Source of the DNA: an uncultured Thermoleophilia bacterium
Lineage (GTDB): Bacteria > Actinomycetota > Thermoleophilia > UBA2241
Assembly: GCA_903921965.1 (NCBI GenBank)
Contig: CAIXSE010000303.1
Span: 1 to 5,904, forward strand
DNA length: 5,904 nucleotides
Direction of reading: 5' to 3'
Part shown: one piece after another, positions 1 to 5,904 of the stretch
Layout: each line of letters opens with the position of its first letter
Position numbering within the stretch: the stretch's first letter is position 1
The notes under the pieces: generated by a model
Seen by the model: only the letters and a program-made list of their open reading frames with translations
Database searches by the model: none
What the model was told of the DNA's origin: nothing
Translations under genes and position numbers: made by a program

Positions 1-1396
1 GGCCGTGAAGGAGCTCGACGACCTGTCCTGCGGTGTCGCGCTCCAGCCGCAGTACGAATCGGTCCCACCCCGGCGCGTCGATCAGGTGCCCATCGGCGAC
101 GAACGTGCTGGGGACGAGCGGCAGGCGCGCCGGGCCGGCGACAAGGACCGCCTCGCCGCGTTCGCTGGAGAACTCGAGCTCTCCGTGCGCGTCTGGCCCC
201 TCCCCGTCGTTCGCGCCCGGCGCCGGACCGCCGCCCGCGCCCAGGACGAAGCGACCGGAGGCCAGGGGGGAGGCGCTCGCCGCAGCGGGGGGCAGGGGCA
301 CGGGCGGCGGAGAGCCGGCGCGCTCGGCGCGGATCGCCTGCAGCGCGTAGCGCACGATGCGGTCCGCGCTCGACTCGCCGTTCGCCAGCCAGACCACACC
401 GAGGCCGGCGCCGGCATCGAGCATGTACAGGGCGGAGTAGCCGGCGAGGCGTCCCGGGTGCCAGGAGACGGAAGCGCCGTCGACCGTACCACTGAAGAGC
501 GCGTAGCCGTGCGACGTGTCGTCGGCGAAGGCCCCGAGAGAGTCCGATGGGATGCGCACGTGCGGCGCCCGAAGCGCGTCGAACGACGCCGGCGAGATCA
601 CGGGTCCGGCGTCGCCGGCGCCTCCACGGAGCAGCAGCCGCGTGAAGGCGCAGAGGTCGGCCGCGCCGGCGCTGATGGACCCGTCGGCCGTCGTGCCGTT
701 CACCCAGGGAGCGGAGACGAGCGGATGCGTGGCCTGCGCAGGGCGATCGTCGTAGGCGGAGACGTAGCCGGGGGCACAGCGCAGACGCCGCTCCGGCGTC
801 AGCGCCGCCGCCGAGGCCGTCATGCCGAGAGGTTCGAGCAGCCGCTCCTCGAGAAGGCGGTCGATCCGCGTCCCGGTGATGCGCTCCAGCGCCAGGCCGA
901 CGAGGCAGAAGCCGTCGTTCGAGTAGGCGAGCGGTCCGACCGTGAACGGTCCGTCTTCGCGCGCGGTGACGGCTGCGTTGTGCACCGCCTCTCCGGTGAA
1001 CGCACGGCCCCAGGGGAGACCGGCCGTGTGCGTCAGGCAGTGGTGCGCGGTGATCGGTCCGCCGACGGTCTCGGGAGTGAACCACGGAAGGTGCTCGGAG
1101 ATAGGAGCGTCGAAGTCGAGGCGTCCGGCCTCGCGCTCCTGAAGCGCGAGAAGCGCCAGGAACGTCTTGCTGCACGACGCGATCGGCATGACGGCGTCTG
1201 CCGGCATGGGCTCTCGGCCGGCTGGGTCAAGCGACCCGACAGGGATGACCGCGAGCAGCTCGTCCGCCGACGTGATGCCGAGAACGCCGCCGACGGCGTT
1301 GCCGTTCTCGAGCTCGGCGGCGGCGAACGCCGCGATCGCCTGCGTCGTCGCTTCGCCGACCACGCGCGCTTCATTCCGCTCGATCCGCGGCGTCAT
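1..1396 (-). CDS. Class C beta-lactamase-fold serine hydrolase (partial, C-terminus beyond window)
   Basis: Penicillin-binding-protein-like serine hydrolase (Beta-lactamase/transpeptidase-like family, which holds esterases, D-aminopeptidases and amidases). Translating the minus strand from the ATG at 1396-1394 gives at least 465 residues with no stop before the window edge, so the 3' end is missing. The catalytic motifs are visible: SxxK as SCSK (S74, K77) within PIASCSKTF, the Tyr motif YSN (158-160), and HPG (313-315) in SWHPGRLAGY in place of the KTG/HTG box. LTHTAGLPWG (121-130) and LLEPLGMT (186-193) are typical family signatures. After about residue 360 comes a proline-rich linker (PPPVPLPP) and then a beta-rich C-terminal extension, as in D-aminopeptidase-like members with an added barrel domain. 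There is no signal peptide, so it is probably cytoplasmic. Its ATG overlaps the racemase stop (ATGA), which decides the start and implies translational coupling. The family is certain; the substrate (ester, amide, D-peptide) cannot be told from sequence, and a true beta-lactamase is unlikely given the context. Confidence 0.92.
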   Translation of the reverse strand, partial: MTPRIERNEARVVGEATTQAIAAFAAAELENGNAVGGVLGITSADELLAVIPVGSLDPAGREPMPADAVMPIASCSKTFLALLALQEREAGRLDFDAPISEHLPWFTPETVGGPITAHHCLTHTAGLPWGRAFTGEAVHNAAVTAREDGPFTVGPLAYSNDGFCLVGLALERITGTRIDRLLEERLLEPLGMTASAAALTPERRLRCAPGYVSAYDDRPAQATHPLVSAPWVNGTTADGSISAGAADLCAFTRLLLRGGAGDAGPVISPASFDALRAPHVRIPSDSLGAFADDTSHGYALFSGTVDGASVSWHPGRLAGYSALYMLDAGAGLGVVWLANGESSADRIVRYALQAIRAERAGSPPPVPLPPAAASASPLASGRFVLGAGGGPAPGANDGEGPDAHGELEFSSERGEAVLVAGPARLPLVPSTFVADGHLIDAPGWDRFVLRLERDTAGQVVELLHG

Positions 1397-2538
1397 ACTT
1401 CCGGCCCTGCCGCTCCCAGCCACGGCCGCGCGGCGCGCAGGCGCGCGATCGCGGCCGCATCGTACTCAAGCCCCAGGCCGGGGCCGTCCGGCACGCGCAT
1501 CATCAGCACGCCGTCGTCGAGGCGCTGCTCGAAGCCGGTAGCGACCGCGTCCGCGTAGCCCATCGCCGCCGCGTCCGCGGTGTCGCTGTAGAGCGCGTTG
1601 GCCAGCCCGCCGTGCAGGGCGATCATCGCCGCGCAGGCGCCGGCGACCTCGCCCATGCCGCCCACGTGCAGCGCCACGCCGGCCGCCTCGGCGATCGCGT
1701 TCACCTTGAGCGCGTTCAGGATGCCGCCGCTCTTCATCAGCTTGACGTTGATGATGTCGCAGGCGCCCGCCTCGACGGCGGCCAGCGCCTCGCGCGGCCC
1801 GCGCACGCTCTCGTCGAGCGCGATCGGCACGTCCACGCGCTCGCGCACCCAGCGGCAGCCCTCGAGGTCGTCCCTGCGGATCGGCTCCTCGACGAACTCG
1901 ACCCCGTAGGGCTCGAGCAGCCTGATCGCCGCGACCGCGCGGCGCGGCGTGCGCCAGCCGGTGTTGGCGTCGCACTTGATCTGCGCCGCCGGGCCCACCG
2001 CCTCGCGCACCGCGGCGACGCGGGCGGCGTCCCTCTCCGGCGCGTCGCCGACCTTGACCTTGAACACGGTGACGCCGTCGGCGGCGCGGGCGCGGGCCTT
2101 CGCCGCCAGCGCCTCCGGCTCGTCGTAGCCGAAGGCGTGGATGAGTGGCACCGCGTCGCGGGTGCGGCCGCCGAGCAGGTCGACGAGGGGCCGGCCGAGC
2201 GCCTTGCCCTGCAGGTCCCAGAGGGCGAGCTCGAGGCCGGCCTTGGCCGCCTGGTTGCCGACCAGCTGCTCGAAGTCGGCCGTGATGCGTTCGAGCTCGA
2301 ACGGGTCGCGGCCGGTCACCATCGGCGCCAGGTACTCACAGATGACGTCCTCGACCGTCCACAGCGTCTCGCCGGTGAACTCGTAGGCGGGCAGCGCCTC
2401 GCCGTAGCCGGTGAGCCCCTCGTCGGTCTCGACCGTGACGATGTCCACCGGGTTGGCGGCCATCGCCGAGGTGGCGATGATGTAGGGGTGCTCCATCGCC
2501 ATCCAGATCGGGGTGACGTTGACTGAAGTGATGCGCAC
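1393..2538 (-). CDS. Enolase-superfamily enzyme, muconate-lactonizing / dipeptide-epimerase-like (MR/MLE family)
   Basis: Complete 381-residue protein, the usual length for the mandelate racemase / muconate lactonizing enzyme group. These enzymes abstract the proton alpha to a carboxylate using Mg2+ and then racemise, epimerise, cycloisomerise or eliminate. The N-terminal capping domain covers about residues 1-125 and the barrel about 130-360. Catalytic residues are all visible: KVK (K160, K162) on strand 2, metal ligands D190 (CDAN), E217 (VEEP) and D242 (LDES), and the opposite-face lysine K266 in NVKLMKSGG. The KxK plus second lysine places it in the MLE subgroup, not with mandelate racemase or the sugar dehydratases. 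NVKLMKSGG closely resembles the motif of L-Ala-D/L-Glu epimerases and N-succinylamino acid racemases; the strand-8 segment HVGGMGEVAG is closer to the GGM-x-E type. The start is GTG at 2538-2536, preceded by GAGG seven bases upstream. It lies 9 bases after a peptidase gene and overlaps the next gene by 4 bases, which favours an amino-acid or dipeptide substrate. This is an inference; muconate-type cycloisomerase or o-succinylbenzoate synthase remain possible. Confidence 0.93.
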   Translation of the reverse strand: MRITSVNVTPIWMAMEHPYIIATSAMAANPVDIVTVETDEGLTGYGEALPAYEFTGETLWTVEDVICEYLAPMVTGRDPFELERITADFEQLVGNQAAKAGLELALWDLQGKALGRPLVDLLGGRTRDAVPLIHAFGYDEPEALAAKARARAADGVTVFKVKVGDAPERDAARVAAVREAVGPAAQIKCDANTGWRTPRRAVAAIRLLEPYGVEFVEEPIRRDDLEGCRWVRERVDVPIALDESVRGPREALAAVEAGACDIINVKLMKSGGILNALKVNAIAEAAGVALHVGGMGEVAGACAAMIALHGGLANALYSDTADAAAMGYADAVATGFEQRLDDGVLMMRVPDGPGLGLEYDAAAIARLRAARPWLGAAGPEV

Positions 2539-2545
2539 GGCCGGG

Positions 2546-2550
2546 CCTCA
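2546..2550 (-). promoter_or_regulatory. Shine-Dalgarno of the racemase gene overlapping the peptidase stop codon
   Basis: On the minus strand TGAGG contains both the TGA stop of the S9 peptidase (2550-2548) and the GAGG core of a ribosome binding site, seven bases before the GTG start at 2538. A ribosome finishing the peptidase therefore sits on the initiation site of the next gene, which supports coupled translation and also supports the choice of GTG as start. Confidence 0.7.
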
Positions 2551-4707
2551 GTCCGCCGTCGCCGGCGTGGTCAGGCAGCGCGGAAGGCAGAGGTCGTCCG
2601 GGCGGAACTCGACGCCGCTCGGCGGCTCCTCTCCCAGCAGGTGCTGCACCAGGTAGTCCCACGAGCGCCGGAGGAAGTACGGGTCGAACTGCAGGCTGTG
2701 ATTGGCGCCCGGCATGACCAGCAGGTCGAACGGCTTGCCGGCTTTCACCAGAGCGTCGACCAGCCGCAGTGTCATCGCCGGATGGGTGTTGTCGTCCAGC
2801 TCGCCGCAGACCAGGAAGAGATCGCCTTCGAGCCGGTCGGCGAGCAGGGCGTTGTTCGCGTTCGACCCGTCGTTGCCGCCGGGGAACATGGCGAGGTCCT
2901 TCTCGACCGAGTCGATGTCGTACAGGCGCAGGTCGTGAGCGCCGCACGACGAGACGCCGACCGTGTAGACGTCCGGATGCGCGAAGAGGGCGCGCGCCGC
3001 AGCGAACCCGCCGGCCGAGTGCCCGTAGACGCCGACGCGCTCCAGATCGAGGTAGGGACGCTGGCCCGCGAGCTGCCGCAGCGCCCCGACGTGGTCGGCC
3101 AGGCCGACCACGTCCTCCGCGGCGCCGTAGGAGACCTCGTGGAAGGCCCGCGAGCGGTACGGCGTCCCGAGCGCGTCGAGCGTGACGACGACGAACCCCA
3201 GCTCGGCGACGGCCTGCGGGTACCAGTAGTCGAAGAGGTCGAAGGGGTGGTCCTGCTCAGCGCGCATGCGCGCCTGAGCGTGCGTGGTCTGGCGCCAGCC
3301 GTAGATGTCCTCGACGACCGGGTAACGCTTCGCCGGGTCGAAGTCGCGCGGGTACCAGATCGTGCCGTGAAGGTCGGTCTGCCCGTCCCGCGCCTTCACG
3401 GTGAAGCGCTCGGGACGGCGCCAGCCGAGGTCGTCGAGCGCCGAGACGTCCGCTTCCTCGAGCACCGCGATGAGCCGCCCGTCGCCGGCGCGCAGGCGCG
3501 CCACGGGCGGCTCGCTCACCGTCGCGGCGTTGTCGACGAACGCGGCGCCGTCGGGTGAGATGTATGCCTCGTGGTCGGCGTCCTCCGGCGTGAGCAGCTC
3601 CGGCTCGCCGCCGTCCAGGCTCACGCGGTAGAGGTGCCGGTAGTAGGGGTCGCGCCCCGGCTCGCGGCCGGCGCCGAGCAGGTAGACGAGGCGCGACGTC
3701 TGGTCGACGTGCGCCACGTCGCGCACGACCCACTCGCCCCGCGTCAGCTGCCGCTTCAGCGCGCCGGTCGCGAGGTCGTACAGATAGAGGTGCCCCCAAC
3801 CGTCGCGCTCGGAGAACCACAGCACCTCGCCGCTCGCCTCGAGCACCGTGGCGATCGGCGGCAGCCCCAGCGTCGGGTGCAGGTCCATCGTCGTCTCGGT
3901 CGTCTCGGCGAGCACCGTTCGCGTGGTCCCGGCGGCGACGTCGTACTCGAGCAAGGTCGCCGAGCGCTCGCCGCGCGCCATGTGGATGAACCAGGCGCGG
4001 CCGCCGTCCTCGCTCCACCAGGCCCTGCCCATCCTCAGCGGAGACTCCCACGTGGCCGACTGTACGGGGTGCTCGAAGTCGGTCACGGCGCCGCTCTCGA
4101 CGTCGATGACGACCAGTTGCGAACTCACCACCACGGGGTCACCGGGACGGTTCTGGCGATACGTGAAGAGCCTGGGGGTGGTCCCCTCCGGTGGCGCGTG
4201 CCACAGCATCGGTGTGTCGGGGACGCCGCGCTGGTCGAGCTTGTGCGTCAGGAGGCGGCGCGAGTCGGGAGACCACACGGCCACGGGCGCGTGGATGAGC
4301 CCGTAGACCTTGTCGCTCACGGCGCTCATGTTGCCTTCGGGCGAGCCCGCATAGTCCCAGTACGGCTCGCCGTCCGTCGTCAGCCGCCGCTCCTCGCCGC
4401 TCTCGAGCTCGCGAAGCCAGAGGTCGTGGTCCTTGACGAACGCCGCCCAGCGGCCGTCGGGAGACGGCAGCGTGGCCGGGTCCGCCTCATGCACCTCGCC
4501 CGCCTGTCCTCGCGCGTCGGACGGACGCGCCGTCCCGCCGGCGACCTCGACCTCCACCCGCTCCAGACCCTCGGCCGTGCGTCGCTGGTAGGCGAACCGC
4601 CCGGCATCGAGCCACTCCGGCACGACGGGCGCGCCGCGCACCAGCTTGGCCGCGTTCCACGGCAGCGTCTCTTCGGCGCGAACGTACCGGTCGTGGATGG
4701 AGGACAT
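2548..4707 (-). CDS. S9 family serine peptidase (DPP-IV / prolyl oligopeptidase type)
   Basis: A 719-residue peptidase with an N-terminal beta-propeller (DPPIV_N-like, roughly residues 60-430) followed by an alpha/beta-hydrolase catalytic domain (roughly 435-690). It would cleave short peptides, probably in the cytoplasm since no signal peptide or membrane helix is seen. The catalytic triad is S564 in GHSAGG, D638 in GELDDNTH and H670 in PGANHS; the Asp-to-His spacing of 32 equals that of human DPP-IV. Y469 in YPVVEDIYG is placed to form the oxyanion hole. The propeller shows repeated WSPDSR / SPDG segments. The double-Glu motif that anchors the substrate amino terminus in classical DPP-IV is not recognisable: the corresponding stretch reads YWDYAGSPEGN (116-126). 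It may therefore be an acylaminoacyl-peptidase or oligopeptidase rather than a strict dipeptidyl peptidase. I chose the ATG at 4707-4705 because AAGGGA lies seven bases upstream and the homologous protein begins there; the frame stays open to 4854, but that extension looks non-coding. First gene of a tight three-gene unit. Confidence 0.94.
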   Translation of the reverse strand: MSSIHDRYVRAEETLPWNAAKLVRGAPVVPEWLDAGRFAYQRRTAEGLERVEVEVAGGTARPSDARGQAGEVHEADPATLPSPDGRWAAFVKDHDLWLRELESGEERRLTTDGEPYWDYAGSPEGNMSAVSDKVYGLIHAPVAVWSPDSRRLLTHKLDQRGVPDTPMLWHAPPEGTTPRLFTYRQNRPGDPVVVSSQLVVIDVESGAVTDFEHPVQSATWESPLRMGRAWWSEDGGRAWFIHMARGERSATLLEYDVAAGTTRTVLAETTETTMDLHPTLGLPPIATVLEASGEVLWFSERDGWGHLYLYDLATGALKRQLTRGEWVVRDVAHVDQTSRLVYLLGAGREPGRDPYYRHLYRVSLDGGEPELLTPEDADHEAYISPDGAAFVDNAATVSEPPVARLRAGDGRLIAVLEEADVSALDDLGWRRPERFTVKARDGQTDLHGTIWYPRDFDPAKRYPVVEDIYGWRQTTHAQARMRAEQDHPFDLFDYWYPQAVAELGFVVVTLDALGTPYRSRAFHEVSYGAAEDVVGLADHVGALRQLAGQRPYLDLERVGVYGHSAGGFAAARALFAHPDVYTVGVSSCGAHDLRLYDIDSVEKDLAMFPGGNDGSNANNALLADRLEGDLFLVCGELDDNTHPAMTLRLVDALVKAGKPFDLLVMPGANHSLQFDPYFLRRSWDYLVQHLLGEEPPSGVEFRPDDLCLPRCLTTPATAD

Positions 4708-4712
4708 TTGAG

Positions 4713-4720
4713 CTTCCCTT
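4713..4720 (-). promoter_or_regulatory. Ribosome binding site of the S9 peptidase
   Basis: On the minus strand AAGGGAAG lies just before the ATG at 4707; its AAGGGA part is seven bases from the start codon. This purine run fits a Shine-Dalgarno site and supports the internal ATG over the longer open frame beginning at 4854. Confidence 0.55.
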
Positions 4721-4724
4721 ACCG

Positions 4725-4735
4725 TTGGGCACCAA
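4725..4735. repeat. Short palindrome TTGG-N3-CCAA upstream of the peptidase start
   Basis: TTGGGCACCAA reads as TTGG, three bases, CCAA, a perfect 4+4 dyad 17 bases before the peptidase ATG. It sits where a repressor operator could act. A dyad this short can occur by chance, so the regulatory meaning is only a suggestion. Confidence 0.25.
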
Positions 4736-4800
4736 ACGAGGTAGGGCTGGTGACTGCCACGGTAGGCTGCGATGACGACCCCCGCAACACAGCTTATCGC

Positions 4801-4824
4801 CAGGTTACAGCTGACTATTACCTG
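4801..4824. repeat. Imperfect 24-bp inverted repeat in the intergenic region
   Basis: The arms begin CAGGT and end ACCTG (5 perfect outer pairs), and 8 of 12 positions pair across the two halves. It lies about 95 bases upstream of the peptidase start, in the most AT-rich part of the gap. It could be a transcription-factor site; there is no T-tract that would make it a terminator. Confidence 0.3.
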
Positions 4825-4860
4825 ATGTAGACAGACGCTGATGCTGTCGCGCACAGAACC

Positions 4861-5313
4861 TCAGGTGACGGGTCGCTGCACAAGCTCCAGCACCACCCCG
4901 TCCGGATCGGCGACGTAGACGCAGCGCACGCCGTCCCAGGGCGAGCCGGGCTCGTCGAAGAGCACCGGCCGACGCGAGATGACCCGCGCCTCGCTGCCCT
5001 CGAGCGCGGTGAGCACGGCGTCGACGTCGGCGACCCCGAGGGAGAGGTGCAGCGTGCCTCCGGCGCTGAGCTCGGCGCGCCGCGGCTCGGCCGCGGGGAT
5101 GCGGTACTGGATGAGCTCGAGGATGCGTCCGTCGCCCGAGTCGAGGTCGGCGCAGTCCATCTCGACGGCGTCGTAGCCGGTGAGGTCGGCGATCGTCTCG
5201 TCGGCGATCGTCTCCCGGTCGATGAGCTCGAGGCCGAGCACGCCGCCGTAGAAAGCCAGCGAGCGGTCGAGGTCGGCGACCGAGATCCCCACGTGGTCGA
5301 TGCAGTTGATCAT
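4861..5313 (-). CDS. VOC-superfamily metalloprotein (glyoxalase / methylmalonyl-CoA epimerase-like)
   Basis: Complete 150-residue protein of the vicinal oxygen chelate fold, with two beta-alpha-beta-beta-beta modules (about 1-70 and 85-150). It starts with the typical IDHVGISVADLDRSLAFY and ends with the typical ADPDGVVLELVQ. The four metal-ligand positions look intact: H7, E66 (ILELIQY), H89 (TLHLSLGV) and E143 (VLELVQ). This His-Glu-His-Glu set fits a divalent-metal lyase, epimerase or dioxygenase; methylmalonyl-CoA epimerases usually have Gln at the second position, so that exact role is not assured. The ATG at 5313 has GGAG ten bases upstream. It follows the AOR-family gene by 33 bases and is probably co-transcribed with it, which may mean it handles a product or a CoA/keto-acid intermediate linked to that enzyme (inference). 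A perfect ETIAD-ETIAD duplication lies at residues 34-43, in the loop after the first module's second strand. Confidence 0.88.
   Translation of the reverse strand: MINCIDHVGISVADLDRSLAFYGGVLGLELIDRETIADETIADLTGYDAVEMDCADLDSGDGRILELIQYRIPAAEPRRAELSAGGTLHLSLGVADVDAVLTALEGSEARVISRRPVLFDEPGSPWDGVRCVYVADPDGVVLELVQRPVT
5185..5214 (-). repeat. Perfect 15-bp tandem duplication inside the VOC gene
   Basis: The 15-mer GTCGGCGATCGTCTC (plus strand) occurs twice head to tail at 5185-5199 and 5200-5214 without a mismatch. Read on the coding strand it gives ETIAD twice. Because the unit is a multiple of three the frame is kept. Perfect identity at third codon positions suggests recent slippage. Confidence 0.9.
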
Positions 5314-5346
5314 CGCGTCATCACTCCGTTTCGGCGTCGTGGTCGT

Positions 5347-5904
5347 TCAGGCGTCAGCCGTCAGCAGGTCGTCCACCCACTTCAGGTCGAGTTCGAGCAG
5401 GCGGCCCGGCAGCGGGCGGCCGCTGTCGGGGTCGATGCCGGCCATGGCGTAGTAGTCCGCCCTGGCCTTGGCGAATGCCCCGCGTTCGACGCAGGCCCCT
5501 GCCGCGAGGCCCTCGGGCAGCGGAACGAACGCGCGCTCGGGCAGCAGGTCCTCGGCGGTGCCGACGCCCTCCCGGACGTTGAAGGCGCGCTGCATCAGCA
5601 CGCGGCGCTCGCCGGTCTTGAGCAGCGACCAGAGGCTCGTGCTGAAGCCGTTCACCGCCTGCAGCATGTCGAGCAGGTCGGCGAAGCCCCACATCGCCCC
5701 CGGGTAGAAGCAGAACGAGCACAGCTCGAGCGAGTCGATCAGCGCGGCGAGGTACCCGGTGCGCACCACGTAGCGGGTCTTGGCCGCGTCGAGCACGCCC
5801 CAGGGGCTGGCGACGTGCAGGTCGAGCGCCTCTTCGGGGTCCGTGAGCGCGTCGATGCGGTCGTCCTCGCCGCACGACATGTGGTCGGCGCCGAAGGGGT
5901 TGAC
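5347..5904 (-). CDS. Aldehyde:ferredoxin oxidoreductase family protein, C-terminal part (N-terminus beyond window)
   Basis: C-terminal 185 residues of an AOR-family protein; the frame stays open through the right edge (VNPFGADHMSCGEDD), so the ATG at 5880 is internal and not the start. Family members are tungsten- or molybdenum-bis-pterin enzymes with one [4Fe-4S] cluster that oxidise aldehydes, or reduce carboxylic acids, using ferredoxin. The evidence is a run of AOR C-terminal hallmarks: NPFGADH, DSLELCSFC (the Asp and the first Cys match the pterin-contacting Asp and the last cluster-ligand Cys), the VNGF helix region, TGERRVLMQRAFNVREG, EDLLPERAF, and ADYYAMAGIDPDSGRPLPGRL near the end. 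The other three cluster cysteines and the pterin-binding N-terminal domain would lie outside the window. The substrate cannot be told. Typical family length is about 600 residues, so roughly two thirds is missing here. A VOC-fold gene follows after 33 bases. Confidence 0.9.
   Translation of the reverse strand, partial: VNPFGADHMSCGEDDRIDALTDPEEALDLHVASPWGVLDAAKTRYVVRTGYLAALIDSLELCSFCFYPGAMWGFADLLDMLQAVNGFSTSLWSLLKTGERRVLMQRAFNVREGVGTAEDLLPERAFVPLPEGLAAGACVERGAFAKARADYYAMAGIDPDSGRPLPGRLLELDLKWVDDLLTADA

Larger units (their letters stand above)
4708..4860 (-). promoter_or_regulatory. Intergenic region, probable promoter/operator of the peptidase-racemase-hydrolase unit
   Basis: This 153-base gap is the only sizeable one in the window and is less GC-rich than the flanking genes, as expected of a promoter region. 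It contains an imperfect 24-base dyad (4801-4824), a short TTGG-N3-CCAA palindrome (4725-4735) close to the start codon, and a separated inverted pair TACCGT/ACGGTA (4720-4725 and 4759-4764). Minus-strand AT-rich hexamers such as TAATAG and GATAAG could be -10 elements, but no convincing -35 partner at proper spacing is seen, so no exact promoter is assigned. No strong terminator for the upstream VOC gene is visible. Confidence 0.45.

Noticed and set aside
1..1396. Antibiotic-resistance beta-lactamase
   Set aside because: No signal peptide, HPG instead of KTG, a C-terminal extension, and an operon context of peptidase and epimerase point to another hydrolase of the same fold.
5..1558. Long plus-strand open frame (517 codons) opposite the serine hydrolase
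   Set aside because: It is Arg/Gly/Ala-rich with no domain resemblance and lies antisense to a gene with intact catalytic motifs. Long antisense frames are expected at this GC content.
2641..4830. Plus-strand open frames opposite the S9 peptidase (305 and 419 codons)
   Set aside because: They show low-complexity, Arg/Val-rich translations without recognisable motifs, mirroring the codon structure of the real minus-strand gene.
4830..4848. Possible terminator hairpin after the VOC gene (GACAG...CTGTC)
   Set aside because: Only five base pairs with a nine-base loop and no following T-run on the minus strand; too weak to call.
4708..4854. N-terminal extension of the S9 peptidase to the ATG at 4854, containing a mildly hydrophobic stretch that could be taken for a signal or membrane segment
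   Set aside because: Composition differs from the coding part, the segment is Cys-rich and unlike family members, and a good Shine-Dalgarno site precedes the internal ATG at 4707.
5347..5880. Treating the AOR fragment as a complete 177-residue gene starting at the ATG at 5880
   Set aside because: The frame continues upstream to the window edge with family-typical residues (NPFGADH), and the fragment corresponds only to the AOR C-terminal domain.

Overview
This 5.9 kb window is very GC-rich, with G/C strongly favoured at third codon positions. It carries five protein-coding genes, all on the minus strand. The base composition, codon use and a GTG start point to a high-GC bacterium. An actinobacterium (possibly of the Thermoleophilia type) is my best guess, with a GC-rich Chloroflexota member as the alternative; this is an inference from composition and protein flavour, not a proven assignment. 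Both end genes are cut by the window edges. I see no rRNA, tRNA, CRISPR array, transposase or phage gene.

Reading in the direction of transcription (right to left), the first pair is the C-terminal part of a tungsten/molybdenum aldehyde:ferredoxin oxidoreductase (AOR) family protein (5904-5347), followed after 33 bases by a small VOC-fold (glyoxalase / methylmalonyl-CoA epimerase-like) metalloprotein (5313-4861). A 153-base intergenic stretch (4708-4860), less GC-rich than the genes, then separates this pair from a tight three-gene unit and probably holds that unit's promoter.

The three-gene unit is an S9-family prolyl-oligopeptidase/DPP-IV-like serine peptidase (4707-2548), an enolase-superfamily enzyme of the muconate-lactonizing / dipeptide-epimerase type (2538-1393), and a class-C beta-lactamase-fold serine hydrolase (1396 to beyond base 1). 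The junctions are very tight: the peptidase stop codon lies inside the Shine-Dalgarno-like sequence of the next gene, and the next two genes overlap by 4 bases (ATGA). This is strong evidence for co-transcription and probable translational coupling. None of the three has a visible signal peptide or membrane segment, so all probably act in the cytoplasm.

Taken together, the unit looks like a small catabolic module for peptides or amides: a peptidase releasing short peptides, a racemase/epimerase or cycloisomerase altering a stereocentre alpha to a carboxylate, and a penicillin-binding-type hydrolase (esterase, amidase or D-stereospecific peptidase). The individual families are well known; the shared substrate is a hypothesis. 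I found no clear evidence of a wholly new system. The points most worth a second look are this gene combination, the absence of the usual double-Glu motif in the S9 peptidase, a perfect in-frame 15-bp tandem duplication in the VOC gene, and the dyad-containing intergenic region.
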